This document shows positions 1-8,900 of a DNA stretch of 64,000 nucleotides, piece after piece; position 1 is the stretch's first letter, and each line of letters begins with the position of its first letter. The stretch comes from Cytobacillus horneckiae. Lineage in GTDB: Bacteria; Bacillota; Bacilli; Bacillales; Cytobacillaceae. The position numbers and the translations under genes were made by a program. The DNA is taken from contig NZ_PISD01000008.1 in assembly GCF_002835735.1 (NCBI RefSeq), positions 186,001 to 250,000 on the forward strand, written 5' to 3'. The notes under the pieces are model-generated. The model was given only the letters and a program-made list of their open reading frames with translations, was not told the origin of the DNA and made no database searches.

Positions 1-786
1 GTTACCTACAATGATTTGATGGTAAACCCAGAAGCCAACGACACAGCGGCAGAATTCATCCGCTCTAAGATTAGTGAAATCGTAAACGACCAAGAGGTGG
101 CAGAGAAACTTAAGCCGAAGTATTATTACGGCGGAAAGCGACCGGTTCTGGACACTAATTATTATGAGACATATAATCGTGAAAATGTTGCTTTGGTAGA
201 TGTAAAAAGCGCACCAATTGCAGAGATCACGCCCAATGGAATCCGAACAACAGAACATGAGTATGAACTTGACATGATTGTTTTTGCTACTGGCTTCGAT
301 GGGATGACAGGTCCATTGTTTAAGATAGATATCCGAGGTAAAGATGGTTTGTCTCTAAAGGAGAAATGGGTTAATGGAGCAAAGGTTAAAACATACCTAG
401 GAATCGCTAACGCTGGATTCCCGAACATGTTTATGATTACTGGTCCGCAGAGTCCCTCCGCGCTCAGCAACCTTCCGGTATCGATCGAGCAGCATGTTGA
501 ATGGATAGGTGATTGCATTGAATATCTTCGTAAGAAGGGTGTGGAAACCATTGAAGCGAATATAGACGCGGAAGAAGCATGGAGTAAACATTGCAAAGAG
601 TTGGCTGACCAATCTCTATATACCAAGGCAGACTCCTGGTACACAGGTGCCAATATTGAAGGTAAACCGCGTAGCTTCCTCATTTATATTGGAGGTGTAC
701 AAGCATACCGGCAGAAATGTGATGAGATAGCTGTCAGGGGCTATGATGGTTTTTCATTAACCCCCGCTAGAGATACAGTTTTATAA
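1..786 (+). CDS. Baeyer-Villiger-type flavin monooxygenase, C-terminal part
   Basis: The reading frame is open from the first base, so the gene enters from the left and its N-terminal half (FAD Rossmann site and the FxGxxxHxxxW fingerprint) lies outside the window. The visible 261 residues contain the segment DMIVFATGFDGMTG, the family's conserved ATGFD motif, followed by the typical C-terminal region with GITGPQSPSALSN-like spacing (seen as MFMITGPQSPSALSN). Enzymes of this family insert one oxygen atom into ketones using FAD and NADPH, giving esters or lactones. Aldehyde and alcohol dehydrogenase genes follow on the same strand after 53 bp, suggesting one pathway for a cyclic or long ketone. 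The substrate cannot be read from sequence; steroid, cyclohexanone and phenylacetone enzymes look alike here. Confidence 0.85.
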   Translation, partial: VTYNDLMVNPEANDTAAEFIRSKISEIVNDQEVAEKLKPKYYYGGKRPVLDTNYYETYNRENVALVDVKSAPIAEITPNGIRTTEHEYELDMIVFATGFDGMTGPLFKIDIRGKDGLSLKEKWVNGAKVKTYLGIANAGFPNMFMITGPQSPSALSNLPVSIEQHVEWIGDCIEYLRKKGVETIEANIDAEEAWSKHCKELADQSLYTKADSWYTGANIEGKPRSFLIYIGGVQAYRQKCDEIAVRGYDGFSLTPARDTVL

Positions 787-839
787 AAGGGATTTCGTGT
801 CAAATGGTTAAATTCAAAAAGATAGGGGATGAATAATAA

Positions 840-2339
840 ATGTCAAAATTATTAGATAAATATCAGGGGAACGTAGCAAAATTTCTTTCTGGCACAAAGA
901 AAATGTTCATTAATGGTGAATGGGTTCCTTCTCTTTCTGGTAAAGTATATGAATCTATTAATCCAGCAAATGGAGAAGTCATTGCTAAAATTTATGAGGG
1001 GGAAAGGAGAGATGTGGATCGTGCAGTTCGTGCTGCAAGGTCAGCTTTTAAAGGACCGTGGTCAACTACTTCTCCTGCAACAAGGTCGAAACTCCTCAAT
1101 AAACTGGCTGATTTGCTTGAACTTCATTCAGAAGAGTTTGCCTATCTCGAAACGCTTGATGGCGGTATAACTATTAATTTTTCTCGCTATGGATTTGTTC
1201 CCTCAGCAATCGCCCATCTGCGCTATTATGCAGGCTGGGCCACTAAATTAACCGGTGATACGATACCTTTTGCGAATGGGGGAAACGTCCATGCATACAC
1301 AAAAAGGGAGCCAATAGGGGTTTGTGGACAAATTACGTCATGGAATATTCCTTTGCTTGGGGCAATTTGGAAATTAGCAGCCCCCCTTGCTGCAGGAAAT
1401 ACAATTATCTTAAAGCCTTCCCAGCAAACGTCCCTTACAACATTGCTATTAGGTGAGCTTATAAGGGAAGCAGGTTTCCCTGACGGGACAGTAAATATTG
1501 TAACCGGTTCCGGAGGGGTTATTGGGGAAGCTATCACCAGCCATCCCGATATAGATAAAATCGGCTTCACTGGTTCAACGGTTGTTGGGAAAGGAATTAT
1601 GAAGAACTCTTCTCAAACGTTGAAAAATATAACATTGGAATTAGGAGGGAAATCGCCGAATATTATTTTTGCAGATGCTGACATCGATAAAGCAATAAAA
1701 GGCTCCTTCATGGGGATGTTTACCAATCAGGGTCAAGTATGCATGGCGGGTTCCCGACTCTATGTAGAAAAAAAGGTGTATAACCAAGTTACAGAAAAAT
1801 TAGTTGAAATGGCGCAACAGATGAAAGTAGGCAACCCGTTAGATCAAAAGACACAGATGGGGCCGCTGGTTTCTAAACAGCATCTTGAAACAGTAAAAAA
1901 TTATATTAAAACTGCTAAAAAAGAAGGGGCCAAAGTTTTGACAGGAGGAAATACTTTACAGGGTGACGAGTTAGCAGGTGGAAATTACTTGCAGCCAACA
2001 ATACTAATTAATCTGGATGAAAACTGTATAGCTGTTAAAGAGGAGATATTTGGACCAGTTTTATGTATCATGCCATTTGAGGATATAGATGAGGTAATTA
2101 GAAGAGCTAATTTAACTGAATATGGACTGGCATCTGGTGTATGGACGAAAGATATTTCCAAAGCTTTTAAGGTTGTTAATACATTAGAAGCAGGAACCGT
2201 TTGGGTAAATAACTACCTCAAATCGGATAATGCGATTCCTTTAACTGGATATAAACAGAGCGGGATTGGTGCAGAAATGGGTTATCCAGGTATTGAAGCA
2301 TATACCAAAACGAAAAGTGTTGTAATTAATCTGGATTAA
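840..2339 (+). CDS. NAD(P)-dependent aldehyde dehydrogenase
   Basis: A 499-residue soluble class 1/2-type aldehyde dehydrogenase of full family length. The catalytic set is visible: Asn169 in SWN, Lys192 in LKPS, Glu267 in LELGG and nucleophile Cys301 in GQVCMAGS; the GFTGSTVVG loop binds the cofactor. It oxidises an aldehyde to the carboxylic acid with NAD or NADP. The ATG at 840 follows a weak AGGGGATG ribosome site. It sits 53 bp after the monooxygenase and 33 bp before an alcohol dehydrogenase, so the three are probably co-transcribed and handle the alcohol and aldehyde that arise after ester hydrolysis. The exact substrate is inferred only from context. Confidence 0.93.
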   Translation: MSKLLDKYQGNVAKFLSGTKKMFINGEWVPSLSGKVYESINPANGEVIAKIYEGERRDVDRAVRAARSAFKGPWSTTSPATRSKLLNKLADLLELHSEEFAYLETLDGGITINFSRYGFVPSAIAHLRYYAGWATKLTGDTIPFANGGNVHAYTKREPIGVCGQITSWNIPLLGAIWKLAAPLAAGNTIILKPSQQTSLTTLLLGELIREAGFPDGTVNIVTGSGGVIGEAITSHPDIDKIGFTGSTVVGKGIMKNSSQTLKNITLELGGKSPNIIFADADIDKAIKGSFMGMFTNQGQVCMAGSRLYVEKKVYNQVTEKLVEMAQQMKVGNPLDQKTQMGPLVSKQHLETVKNYIKTAKKEGAKVLTGGNTLQGDELAGGNYLQPTILINLDENCIAVKEEIFGPVLCIMPFEDIDEVIRRANLTEYGLASGVWTKDISKAFKVVNTLEAGTVWVNNYLKSDNAIPLTGYKQSGIGAEMGYPGIEAYTKTKSVVINLD

Positions 2340-2372
2340 ACTCAAATCATCTATTTTGAAGGAGGAATAATA

Positions 2373-3401
2373 TTGAAAGCACTAGTACTAGTAGATAAAC
2401 AGAGGTGTGAGGTTAAAAATGTTCCCGATCCAACACCTGATAAGGATGGAATCGTAATTAAAGTAATGGCAAATGGAGTTTGCCGAAGTGATTGGCATAT
2501 GTGGATGCATGGGCAGCCGGAAAACCGCATCTTGGGACATGAATTTAGCGGTGTAGTCGAAGAAGTGGGCAAAGAAGTGACTCGATTTAAAAAGGGAGAT
2601 CGGGTAATTGTGCCATTTATAAGCAGTGATGGAACTTGTCCACATTGTCTCGGCGGTAAGTCACATCTTTGTGACTCTCGCTTATCGCCAGGTGCAAACT
2701 ATGATGGTGGCTATGCAGATTACGTGGCTATTCCAAAAGGTGATCGCAATGTGATTCATCTTCCAGAAGACCTGAATTTTCTTGATGCCTCTGCCTTAGG
2801 TTGTCGATTCATGACTGCCTATCATGGGCTGGTTGATCGGGTACAGGTTCTTCCAGGAGAGTGGGTGGCCGTTTATGGGTGTGGTGGTCTCGGGTTATCC
2901 GCGATAAACATCGCATCCACGATGGGGGCCCATATAATCGGCGTTGACATTAATGATGCTAACCTCGAGTTAGCAAAGCAGATGGGTGCTAATTATACCA
3001 TTAATAGCCGTGTAACGAATCCCGTTAATGCAATAATGGAAATCACGAGAGGCGGAGCAGACGTTTCCGTGGATGCACTAGGGCATTCCGAAACATGTGT
3101 TAACTCAATCCGCAGTTTAAAAAATGATGGACGTCACTTGCAAGGGGGAATCATTTCAAACGAAGGTGGGAATGTTTCAATTCCGGTCAATGAGATGCTC
3201 AAGAAAGAGATTCGTTTTATTTCTACCTATGGAATGCCTGTTCATCGTTTTTCATCTTTACTTCCTTTGGTTTCACAGGGAAAGCTTACACCAGGAAAAA
3301 TGGTGAATCGTGAAGTATCCCTTTCTGAAGTGAACAGCCTTTTTGAAAGTATGAGCCGAAATGCTCTTTCAGGTACATTTGTTGTGACAAAATTCGAATA
3401 A
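2373..3401 (+). CDS. Zinc-dependent alcohol dehydrogenase (MDR family)
   Basis: A 342-residue medium-chain dehydrogenase/reductase. Start is TTG at 2373, placed 8 bp after GGAGGA. The catalytic zinc ligands are Cys37, His56-Glu57 and probably Cys145 (GCRFMT). The structural-zinc lobe reads GTCPHCLGGKSHLC: three cysteines (89, 92, 100) are present, while the usual first cysteine position is Asp86, so the structural zinc may be bound differently or be absent. The nucleotide-binding motif GCGGLG is at 170-175, with an acidic residue after it (GVDIND), which favours NAD. It likely oxidises an alcohol to the aldehyde or ketone used by its two upstream neighbours. Confidence 0.92.
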   Translation: MKALVLVDKQRCEVKNVPDPTPDKDGIVIKVMANGVCRSDWHMWMHGQPENRILGHEFSGVVEEVGKEVTRFKKGDRVIVPFISSDGTCPHCLGGKSHLCDSRLSPGANYDGGYADYVAIPKGDRNVIHLPEDLNFLDASALGCRFMTAYHGLVDRVQVLPGEWVAVYGCGGLGLSAINIASTMGAHIIGVDINDANLELAKQMGANYTINSRVTNPVNAIMEITRGGADVSVDALGHSETCVNSIRSLKNDGRHLQGGIISNEGGNVSIPVNEMLKKEIRFISTYGMPVHRFSSLLPLVSQGKLTPGKMVNREVSLSEVNSLFESMSRNALSGTFVVTKFE

Positions 3402-3501
3402 TATCGTATAGCTATTGAACCAGATCATTGTTTCTATAATGATTTTTACTCCTGATATAGGTTTAACAGTTTTTAAAAAGGTAAAGAAGAGGGGGATTAT
3501 A

Positions 3502-3681
3502 TTGATTTTGAAAAAAATCGTTGATGAATATGAATCAATAAAAGGAAATATGAATGTAGCCCGTAAGCAGTTTGGTGAACATCATCATCTTGTAGCCGAA
3601 TATCAGAATCAATTAGATAATCTATGTAATCGATATATCAATGTTAAGAGAACAGATAGTAGATTAAATGATGAAAAGTAA
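3502..3681 (+). CDS. Small hypothetical protein (59 aa)
   Basis: I do not recognise this protein. The open frame extends further upstream, but the ribosome site AAGAGGGGG at 3486-3495 favours the TTG at 3502, giving 59 residues. It is hydrophilic, predicted mainly helical, with one cysteine and a HHH cluster. It follows the alcohol dehydrogenase by 100 bp on the same strand and may be a separate small transcript. No signal peptide or membrane segment is visible. Confidence 0.45.
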   Translation: MILKKIVDEYESIKGNMNVARKQFGEHHHLVAEYQNQLDNLCNRYINVKRTDSRLNDEK

Positions 3682-4270
3682 ACCTTTTCATTTCATCGTT
3701 CGTGTTTGCTAGATATGGTGAAGCATCTACAAGATGAGAACAATAGTAACATAAGTGATAATACCTGATAATATTCAGTAGGAATCCATCAAATAATATC
3801 GTTATACAAGTTTACTTTTCCTATTTAGTGTACAGTTTAAATTCTTGAATATATCGGGATGTTTTTCTCTTGTTATTATATAAGTAACTAATCTGGTAAG
3901 TTTATCTTTTATATTAATGAACCGATCTGCAGACTAAAGTTCTTATGTCTTGAAAAATAGGATTACATAAGTTGAATCCTTAGACTATAAAAGTTAAAAG
4001 TTCGGACATAAGAAAGCTGATTCCAGTATGTTTTCTTTAATTAATGCTCAAAATAGTAATGCCCTCCAATAAATCCAAATCGGACAGATGTTTGTACTAA
4101 GCTTATTCATTTCAGTTATTTCCTATTTGATATAGAGATGTTCTTCTGTTAGAATAATCTTCTGTTAGCATTGTTGAATGCGAGTGGGGTAATGACTTTT
4201 TATGCGGTTAACCTTCCCAAGTTAACTGCTTATTTTCATTATTAATAACAACATCGAAGGAGAAACATAC
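3682..4270. other. Intergenic region without recognised gene
   Basis: This 589-bp AT-rich stretch has no convincing coding frame on either strand. The only structure I see is a 10-bp inverted repeat, TTCTTATGTC at 3940-3949 and GACATAAGAA at 4005-4014, separated by 55 bp. It ends with the ribosome site GAAGGAG in front of the nucleoside transporter. A promoter for that gene presumably lies in the last 150 bp but I cannot assign one firmly. Confidence 0.5.
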
Positions 4271-5455
4271 ATGGTAAGCATTTTTATAGGTATTTTAGGG
4301 ATATTATTGGTCCTAGGCCTTGGTTTCTTGCTGTCTAATGACAAAAAGAACATTAATTTCAGGGCAATCATCGTTATGATTGTTCTGCAAATACTAATTA
4401 CTCTATTCATGTTTAAAACGACGATAGGGTTAAAGGTTGTTGAAGCTGTTTCAAATCTAGTAGCAACAATATTGAATTTTGGATATGACGGAATTGACTT
4501 TGTGCTAGGTGGACTCATTCCGGAGGGTACATCCGTATTCTTTATGAATGTACTGATGTTGATTATTTTTACATCAACTTTACTATCTATCCTAACGCAT
4601 ATCAAAGTATTACCGTTTGCGATTAAATACATAGGAGGGACGCTCGCGAAAATTACTGGATTGTCAAAGGTTGTTACGTTCAATTCAATAAACTCTATTT
4701 TTTTCGGTCAGAGTGAATCAATCTTAGCGATTAAAGCCCACCTTGATAAAATGAATGATAACAAGTTATTCATTATTTCAACATCTGCAATGGCAAGCGT
4801 TTCAGCTGGCATTATGGGATCCTATATGACCATGATCCCTTCAAATTATGTTTTAGTGGCAATGATTTTAAATGCACTGTCTTCATTAATTGTAGCTACC
4901 ATCATTGCGCCAATTAAACCTGAAGAAGATGAAGAGATAAATATCAAAGAAATATCGTCAACGAAGTCAGTCTTTGAAGCAATCTCTAATGGGGCACTTG
5001 ATGGCGGAAAAGTTGCATTAATTGTTGCTGCTATGCTAGTTGCATATATTGCGCTTATGTCCCTGCTTAATGCAGTATTTGACGGAGTTTTCGGCATGGA
5101 TTTAACAACAATGTTAGGCTATGTTTTTGCACCGGTTGCTTGGATCATGGGTATTCCAGCAAGTGAAATTGTGACTGCCGGTTCAATCATGGGTACAAAA
5201 TTAGCTACAAATGAATTTGTTGCCATGCTTCAGCTGCAACCGATGATTCCAGATTTAACAGAGAAAACAGTTGCAATCGTTTCTACCTTCTTAGTCTCAT
5301 TTGCCAACTTTAGTTCTATTGGAATTATTAGTGGATCCATTCAAGCGGTTAATGGTGAAAAAGCTAGGGTTGTTGCCAATTTTGGTCTGAAAATGCTGTT
5401 AGCTTCCACGTTAGCTTCCGTATTGTCGGCAACGATGGTAGGCTTATTTAGCTAA
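4271..5455 (+). CDS. nupC: NupC-type concentrative nucleoside transporter (CNT family)
   Basis: A 394-residue polytopic membrane protein with about nine to ten hydrophobic segments. The CNT-family signature GQSESILAIKAHLDKM lies near residues 150-165 and is followed by the conserved SAMASVSAGIMGSYM segment. These proteins import nucleosides with protons or sodium across the cytoplasmic membrane. Length matches bacterial NupC (about 393-400). The ATG at 4271 follows GAAGGAGAAACATAC. It is a single-gene unit bounded by a long 5-prime gap and a strong terminator directly after it. Several Bacillus paralogues differ in substrate range, so the specific nucleosides are not assigned. Confidence 0.92.
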   Translation: MVSIFIGILGILLVLGLGFLLSNDKKNINFRAIIVMIVLQILITLFMFKTTIGLKVVEAVSNLVATILNFGYDGIDFVLGGLIPEGTSVFFMNVLMLIIFTSTLLSILTHIKVLPFAIKYIGGTLAKITGLSKVVTFNSINSIFFGQSESILAIKAHLDKMNDNKLFIISTSAMASVSAGIMGSYMTMIPSNYVLVAMILNALSSLIVATIIAPIKPEEDEEINIKEISSTKSVFEAISNGALDGGKVALIVAAMLVAYIALMSLLNAVFDGVFGMDLTTMLGYVFAPVAWIMGIPASEIVTAGSIMGTKLATNEFVAMLQLQPMIPDLTEKTVAIVSTFLVSFANFSSIGIISGSIQAVNGEKARVVANFGLKMLLASTLASVLSATMVGLFS

Positions 5456-5506
5456 GAATAACAAGTCAGGTGTACTTTAAATAAACTTGATAATCATGCT
5501 TCAATT

Positions 5507-5567
5507 GAACATTATCAAAGCATTATCCTTTAAAGGATATGCTTTGGATAATGTTCTTTTCTTTTTT
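5507..5567 (+). terminator. Strong intrinsic terminator after the nucleoside transporter
   Basis: A long near-perfect hairpin from GAACATTATC at 5507 to GATAATGTTC ending at 5555, with inner arms AAAGCAT/ATGCTTT and a small TTTA loop. A T-rich run TTTTCTTTTTT follows at once. It lies 51 bp after the stop codon. Confidence 0.9.
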
Positions 5568-5767
5568 ATCAGCTTTGTACTAAAGTTATTCTATCATGCC
5601 GTTTGTTGCTTTAAATTGCAAATATGGAAACAGTTCATAAAGCTCGATCATCCACTTCATGAAAAATAGTGAAGTCTGCCATTCTATCAAAAGCAAACAA
5701 GCTGAATTCCTTGTAAACTTATAGGAGTAATGTTATATTTGAGCCAAAAAATAAGGAGTGATTCATA

Positions 5768-6664
5768 ATGACAAACATTTCACCAATTGTTTCTACACAA
5801 TGGTTAGCTGATCATTTAGATGATGCAAATTTAAGAATACTAGATGCAACGACTTTTCTAAAACTTCCATCTGGTGACGGCCTTTATTCGATAACGAATG
5901 GACGTGACGCTTATGAACAAGAACATATTCCAGGTGCGGTTCATGCAGATGTCGTTAATGAATTAGCTGACCCAAATGATAAGAAGGCATTTACGATTCC
6001 TTCCCGTGAACGATTTGTTGATCATATTGAAAAGCTAGGTGTTGGTGACGGAAATCATGTTGTTATCTATGATCGCATTGCTGAAGTTGGATCAGCAAAT
6101 TCGGCATCAGATTGGGCATCAAGAGTATGGTGGCAACTCCGTTTTGAAGGATTTGAACATGTATCTATCCTTGATGGAGGGTTTAGAAAATGGAAAGCGG
6201 AAGGTCGAGACGTGAATTCGGGTATTGAAGAATATCCACGAGGTACTTTTACTGGAGAACGTCGACGAGAGCTTTTGGCTACGAAAAGCGATGTTGAAAA
6301 TGCAATTGAAGACCGTAATACGATTTTAATGAATTGCTTATCACCTGATGTATTTAGCGGCAAGGTTAACACTTACGGACGTCCTGGACATATTCCAGGC
6401 AGTAAAAATGTTTATTTTGCTGACTTATCAGATCATGATTCGCTGCTAATAAAGAAAGAAGAAGAACTACGCGCCATTTTCGAACCTACGGATGTATTTA
6501 ATAGACGTAAGAAAGTAATTACTTACTGTGGCGGAGGAATCGCGGCAACATGGAATGCATTTATCCTTTATACATTAGGCCGTAAAGATGTAGCCATTTA
6601 TGATGGATCAATGACAGAGTGGGTACAGGATGAAAGCGCACCGCTTGTTATAAGTGAAGGATAA
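5768..6664 (+). CDS. Two-domain sulfurtransferase (rhodanese family)
   Basis: A 298-residue protein with two tandem rhodanese domains (about 8-145 and 165-290), the length of thiosulfate and 3-mercaptopyruvate sulfurtransferases. Only the second domain carries the active-site loop, CGGGIAAT with Cys254; the first is the usual inactive copy. CRNGT-type loops mark thiosulfate enzymes and CGSGVTA-type loops mercaptopyruvate enzymes; CGGGIAA is closer to the second but not decisive. It transfers sulfane sulfur to thiol acceptors or cyanide in the cytoplasm. The ATG at 5768 follows AAGGAGTG. It is monocistronic, ended by a hairpin at 6712. Confidence 0.9.
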   Translation: MTNISPIVSTQWLADHLDDANLRILDATTFLKLPSGDGLYSITNGRDAYEQEHIPGAVHADVVNELADPNDKKAFTIPSRERFVDHIEKLGVGDGNHVVIYDRIAEVGSANSASDWASRVWWQLRFEGFEHVSILDGGFRKWKAEGRDVNSGIEEYPRGTFTGERRRELLATKSDVENAIEDRNTILMNCLSPDVFSGKVNTYGRPGHIPGSKNVYFADLSDHDSLLIKKEEELRAIFEPTDVFNRRKKVITYCGGGIAATWNAFILYTLGRKDVAIYDGSMTEWVQDESAPLVISEG

Positions 6665-7055
6665 TATAAATAAGGTATATAAGATTAATCCATAATAACG
6701 AAAAAATGAGTATCCGTAGTGAAGTTTCTATCAACTTCTCTGCGGATTTTTCATGTATTTCACTCTTCTGGCTACAAAACGGCAGTCCAAAAGAGATTTA
6801 ATAAAAACATAAGGAGGCATCCATTTTTCGAAGGAAGTATGCAGCTTAAAGGGAAGCTGTATGCAAAAGTAGTTAGATTGATAAAATGAAATTTTCTTTC
6901 AAATAAAATTAAAGAGAGTGATACCTGATGGTTAAAATAGCATTTCGTTTAACCTAACCTTATTTTAATTTGGGCTGTGGATAAGTTTCGGTTCAATATA
7001 GAGCAACATATATTACTTTAGGCAGCTATTTAAAAAGTGAAAAAGGAGTTTTTTC
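6665..7055. other. Intergenic region with terminator and small dyad
   Basis: After the sulfurtransferase terminator there is no convincing coding frame. A 7-bp dyad, GGTTAAA at 6929 and TTTAACC ending near 6953, lies about 100 bp before the next gene and could be a regulatory site, but nothing links it to a known factor. Confidence 0.4.
6712..6752 (+). terminator. Intrinsic terminator after the sulfurtransferase
   Basis: Stem ATCCGTAGTGAAGTT pairs with AACTTCTCTGCGGAT (6712-6747) with a six-base loop and two G-U/mismatch positions; the T-run TTTTTC follows. Confidence 0.85.
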
Positions 7056-7397
7056 ATGTATGATCATTCTATGTATTTCCCATATATAAACTATAATCAA
7101 CCATATGAACGTCAATTTCTCGGTTTACCTGGACCATCAAGTTCACAAGCTCCAACAGCTCCTCCACCAGCATTTATTCCACAACAAGCAACGGCCTCAC
7201 CATTTGCTGTTGATCCAGGAGCGATTTCGCTATGCTTATTTCGAAATACCTATATATGGCTGACTAATGGTCAAAGCTTCTGGTTCTTTCCAATTTTCGT
7301 AGGGCCAAGGTCTGTTGCTGGATTTAGGTGGACTGGTAGATTTTGGACCGTTTTTGGTATTGATACAAGACAAATTGTCTCATTTACATGTTTTTAA
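7056..7397 (+). CDS. Hypothetical protein with Pro-rich N-terminus (113 aa)
   Basis: Function not recognised. The N-terminal third is rich in Tyr, Pro, Ser and Ala (GPSSSQAPTAPPPAF), while the C-terminal half, from about residue 63, is a compact aromatic domain (ICLW, FWFFPIFVG, FRWTGRFW) ending in SFTCF. It resembles conserved Bacillus hypothetical proteins of the same length that I know only by sequence. The ATG at 7056 follows AAAAAGGAG. The Pro-rich linker plus an aromatic domain with a terminal cysteine would suit a surface or spore-associated protein, but that is inference. The next gene, also unknown, ends in a cysteine as well. Confidence 0.7.
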   Translation: MYDHSMYFPYINYNQPYERQFLGLPGPSSSQAPTAPPPAFIPQQATASPFAVDPGAISLCLFRNTYIWLTNGQSFWFFPIFVGPRSVAGFRWTGRFWTVFGIDTRQIVSFTCF

Positions 7398-7492
7398 TGA
7401 AAATTACTGCCATTTAAAATGAATGATTATTGTGCCTTATTAGTTAGATGCTCGGCACATATTTAGTTGAAGATCCGTATTTTTAGATCAAT

Positions 7493-7524
7493 CCCCTTAA
7501 TATAAATTAATCTTAATTAAGGGG
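7493..7524. repeat. Perfect 9-bp inverted repeat (hairpin)
   Basis: CCCCTTAAT at 7493-7501 and ATTAAGGGG at 7516-7524 form a perfect stem around a 14-base loop between the two unknown genes. No T-run follows, so it is a weak terminator at best; it may be a regulatory dyad or processing site. Confidence 0.5.
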
Positions 7525-7616
7525 TCCAGAATTAGATTAGGAAATATGTAAGGTTGTCGCTACCTTTGCAAGTGCTGCCTAAAAATATAAAAATTATTTA
7601 AAGTAGAGGGGTCAAT

Positions 7617-8108
7617 ATGGCAAACTTCCAACCATTTAATGGTACCATTACTATGATTAGCGATTTTATGACAGGACTAAATGAAGAATCAATAGGGTGC
7701 AATAAATTGATGTCGGTAGATAATGGATATGGAGCTATAGTAAATTTTGTGGTGACACCAGATACTTACTTTATTGACCAGGTAATGGTAGCAATTGGGG
7801 ATAAGGTAACTGGATTTTATGATGCAGATGCACCAGCTCCGCTCATTTTTCCGCCGCAATTTCGAGCAATCGTTATGACAAAAAATATCCCGTATCAAAA
7901 TGTAAAGGTAGACTATTTTAACAGTCAGTTAGAAAGTAGTGATGGCAAGCTAAGATTAAATATTGCTCCATCTACTTCAATTGTATTGAAAAATGGGCAA
8001 GCCTTTACAGCAAATCCTACAAATAGAAATTTAATAGTTGTCTATGGTCCTACGACAATGAGTATTCCAGCACAAACGACTCCCTATAAAATAATTGTAA
8101 TGTGTTAA
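7617..8108 (+). CDS. Conserved hypothetical protein (163 aa)
   Basis: I recognise the sequence style from Bacillus conserved hypothetical proteins but know no function. The protein begins MANFQPFNGTITMISDFMTG, has no signal peptide or membrane helix, and is rich in beta-prone segments, with GYGAIVNFVV, VKVDYFNSQLESSDGKLRL and a C-terminal TTPYKIIVMC ending in cysteine. The ATG at 7617 follows AGAGGGG. The tandem beta pattern with Gly and Asp turns would fit a jelly-roll or coat-like fold, which is inference only. It lies 219 bp after another unknown protein that also ends near a cysteine. Confidence 0.75.
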   Translation: MANFQPFNGTITMISDFMTGLNEESIGCNKLMSVDNGYGAIVNFVVTPDTYFIDQVMVAIGDKVTGFYDADAPAPLIFPPQFRAIVMTKNIPYQNVKVDYFNSQLESSDGKLRLNIAPSTSIVLKNGQAFTANPTNRNLIVVYGPTTMSIPAQTTPYKIIVMC

Positions 8109-8118
8109 ATTGAACGGG

Positions 8119-8168
8119 TAATGACCGGTAAATTATTTAAATAAAGGCAGGTCGTTTCTTTTTTTTTG
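8119..8168 (+). terminator. Probable terminator after the 163-aa unknown
   Basis: A weak stem pairs TAATGACC with GGTCGTTT across about 20 bases and is followed by a long T-run (TTTCTTTTTTTTT). The T-run is stronger than the stem. Confidence 0.5.
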
Positions 8169-8180
8169 ATTTTTTCTATA

Positions 8181-8342
8181 GGTGAATTTAAGCAATATCA
8201 ATTATCACTTTCATATCGATTAGCTTATTCTTTAAGAAAGATAAGAATAATTGAGCTGCTTTTTACTGCACATCGTGAGGAGTTACACTTAGGCGGTGAT
8301 ATCGCTGTGTCTCTAAAAGAAGAAATCATTGAAGGAAGATAA
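8181..8342 (+). pseudogene. Possible gene remnant (53 codons open, no start)
   Basis: An open frame without a usable start codon reads into a sensible C-terminus containing AHREELHLGGDIAVSLKEE before a TAA at 8340-8342. The amino-acid composition looks coding, unlike the surrounding DNA, so this may be the tail of a lost gene. I cannot name the family. From 8343 to 8632 I see nothing further except the ribosome site of the next gene. Confidence 0.3.
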
Positions 8343-8632
8343 ACGCTCTGCGGGTTGAAGAGAGATTTGAAGTAGCGGACAAGCAGGAAAGTAACGGGTA
8401 TGGCTGCATTGATTTGTAAACTGCATTTATATCAGAAAGAATGGTGAGGATTTTTATTTAGTTTTGGATTAATTCAAGGTTAACCATGATGTATGGTTCC
8501 TGTAGCATTTAAATAAATCGTCTGTTTAATTGTGTGCCAGCTCATGCTATAATGAGTAGCTAAGGATAATTATGATAATGAACGGATGCCAAGAAAAGCC
8601 TCCGCTTAGCAATCAAATCTGGAGGTATAAGA

Positions 8633-8842
8633 ATGAATAAACGATGGACGATTGGAAAAATTAAAGAATTTGTTGAGAACAACTCGGAAAGCAAATTGCT
8701 AACGACTGAATATCATGGTTTTTCTCAAAAATTATTATTTAAATGTGATTGTGGTACAAATTTTGAAAAAACATTTAAGAAATTTAAAAATAATCACCAA
8801 CGTAAATGTGATGTTTGCCAACCGCCAAAAGCGTCACGCTAA
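8633..8842 (+). CDS. Small zinc-ribbon-like protein (69 aa)
   Basis: A basic 69-residue protein with a strong ribosome site (CTGGAGG) and ATG at 8633. The C-terminal half has a CDCG pair and a CDVC pair about 19 residues apart, separated by a Lys-rich helix; this is the pattern of a treble-clef or zinc-ribbon finger, similar to DNA-binding modules seen next to phage homing-endonuclease domains. No nuclease domain is attached. It could bind nucleic acid with a structural zinc; function is not known. A good terminator follows, so it is a stand-alone gene. Confidence 0.7.
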   Translation: MNKRWTIGKIKEFVENNSESKLLTTEYHGFSQKLLFKCDCGTNFEKTFKKFKNNHQRKCDVCQPPKASR

Positions 8843-8861
8843 CTGGATAGCTAATAAACGA

Positions 8862-8900
8862 AGCGCCGATTTCTATTAAAGAGAAGTTGGCGCTATTTTT
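8862..8900 (+). terminator. Intrinsic terminator after the zinc-ribbon gene
   Basis: AGCGCCGATTTCT at 8862 pairs with AGAAGTTGGCGCT ending at 8894 (G-U pairs included), loop ATTAAAG, then ATTTTTA. Confidence 0.88.

Noticed and set aside
5487-5669. 60-codon open frame after the nucleoside transporter
   Set aside because: It runs through the strong terminator hairpin.
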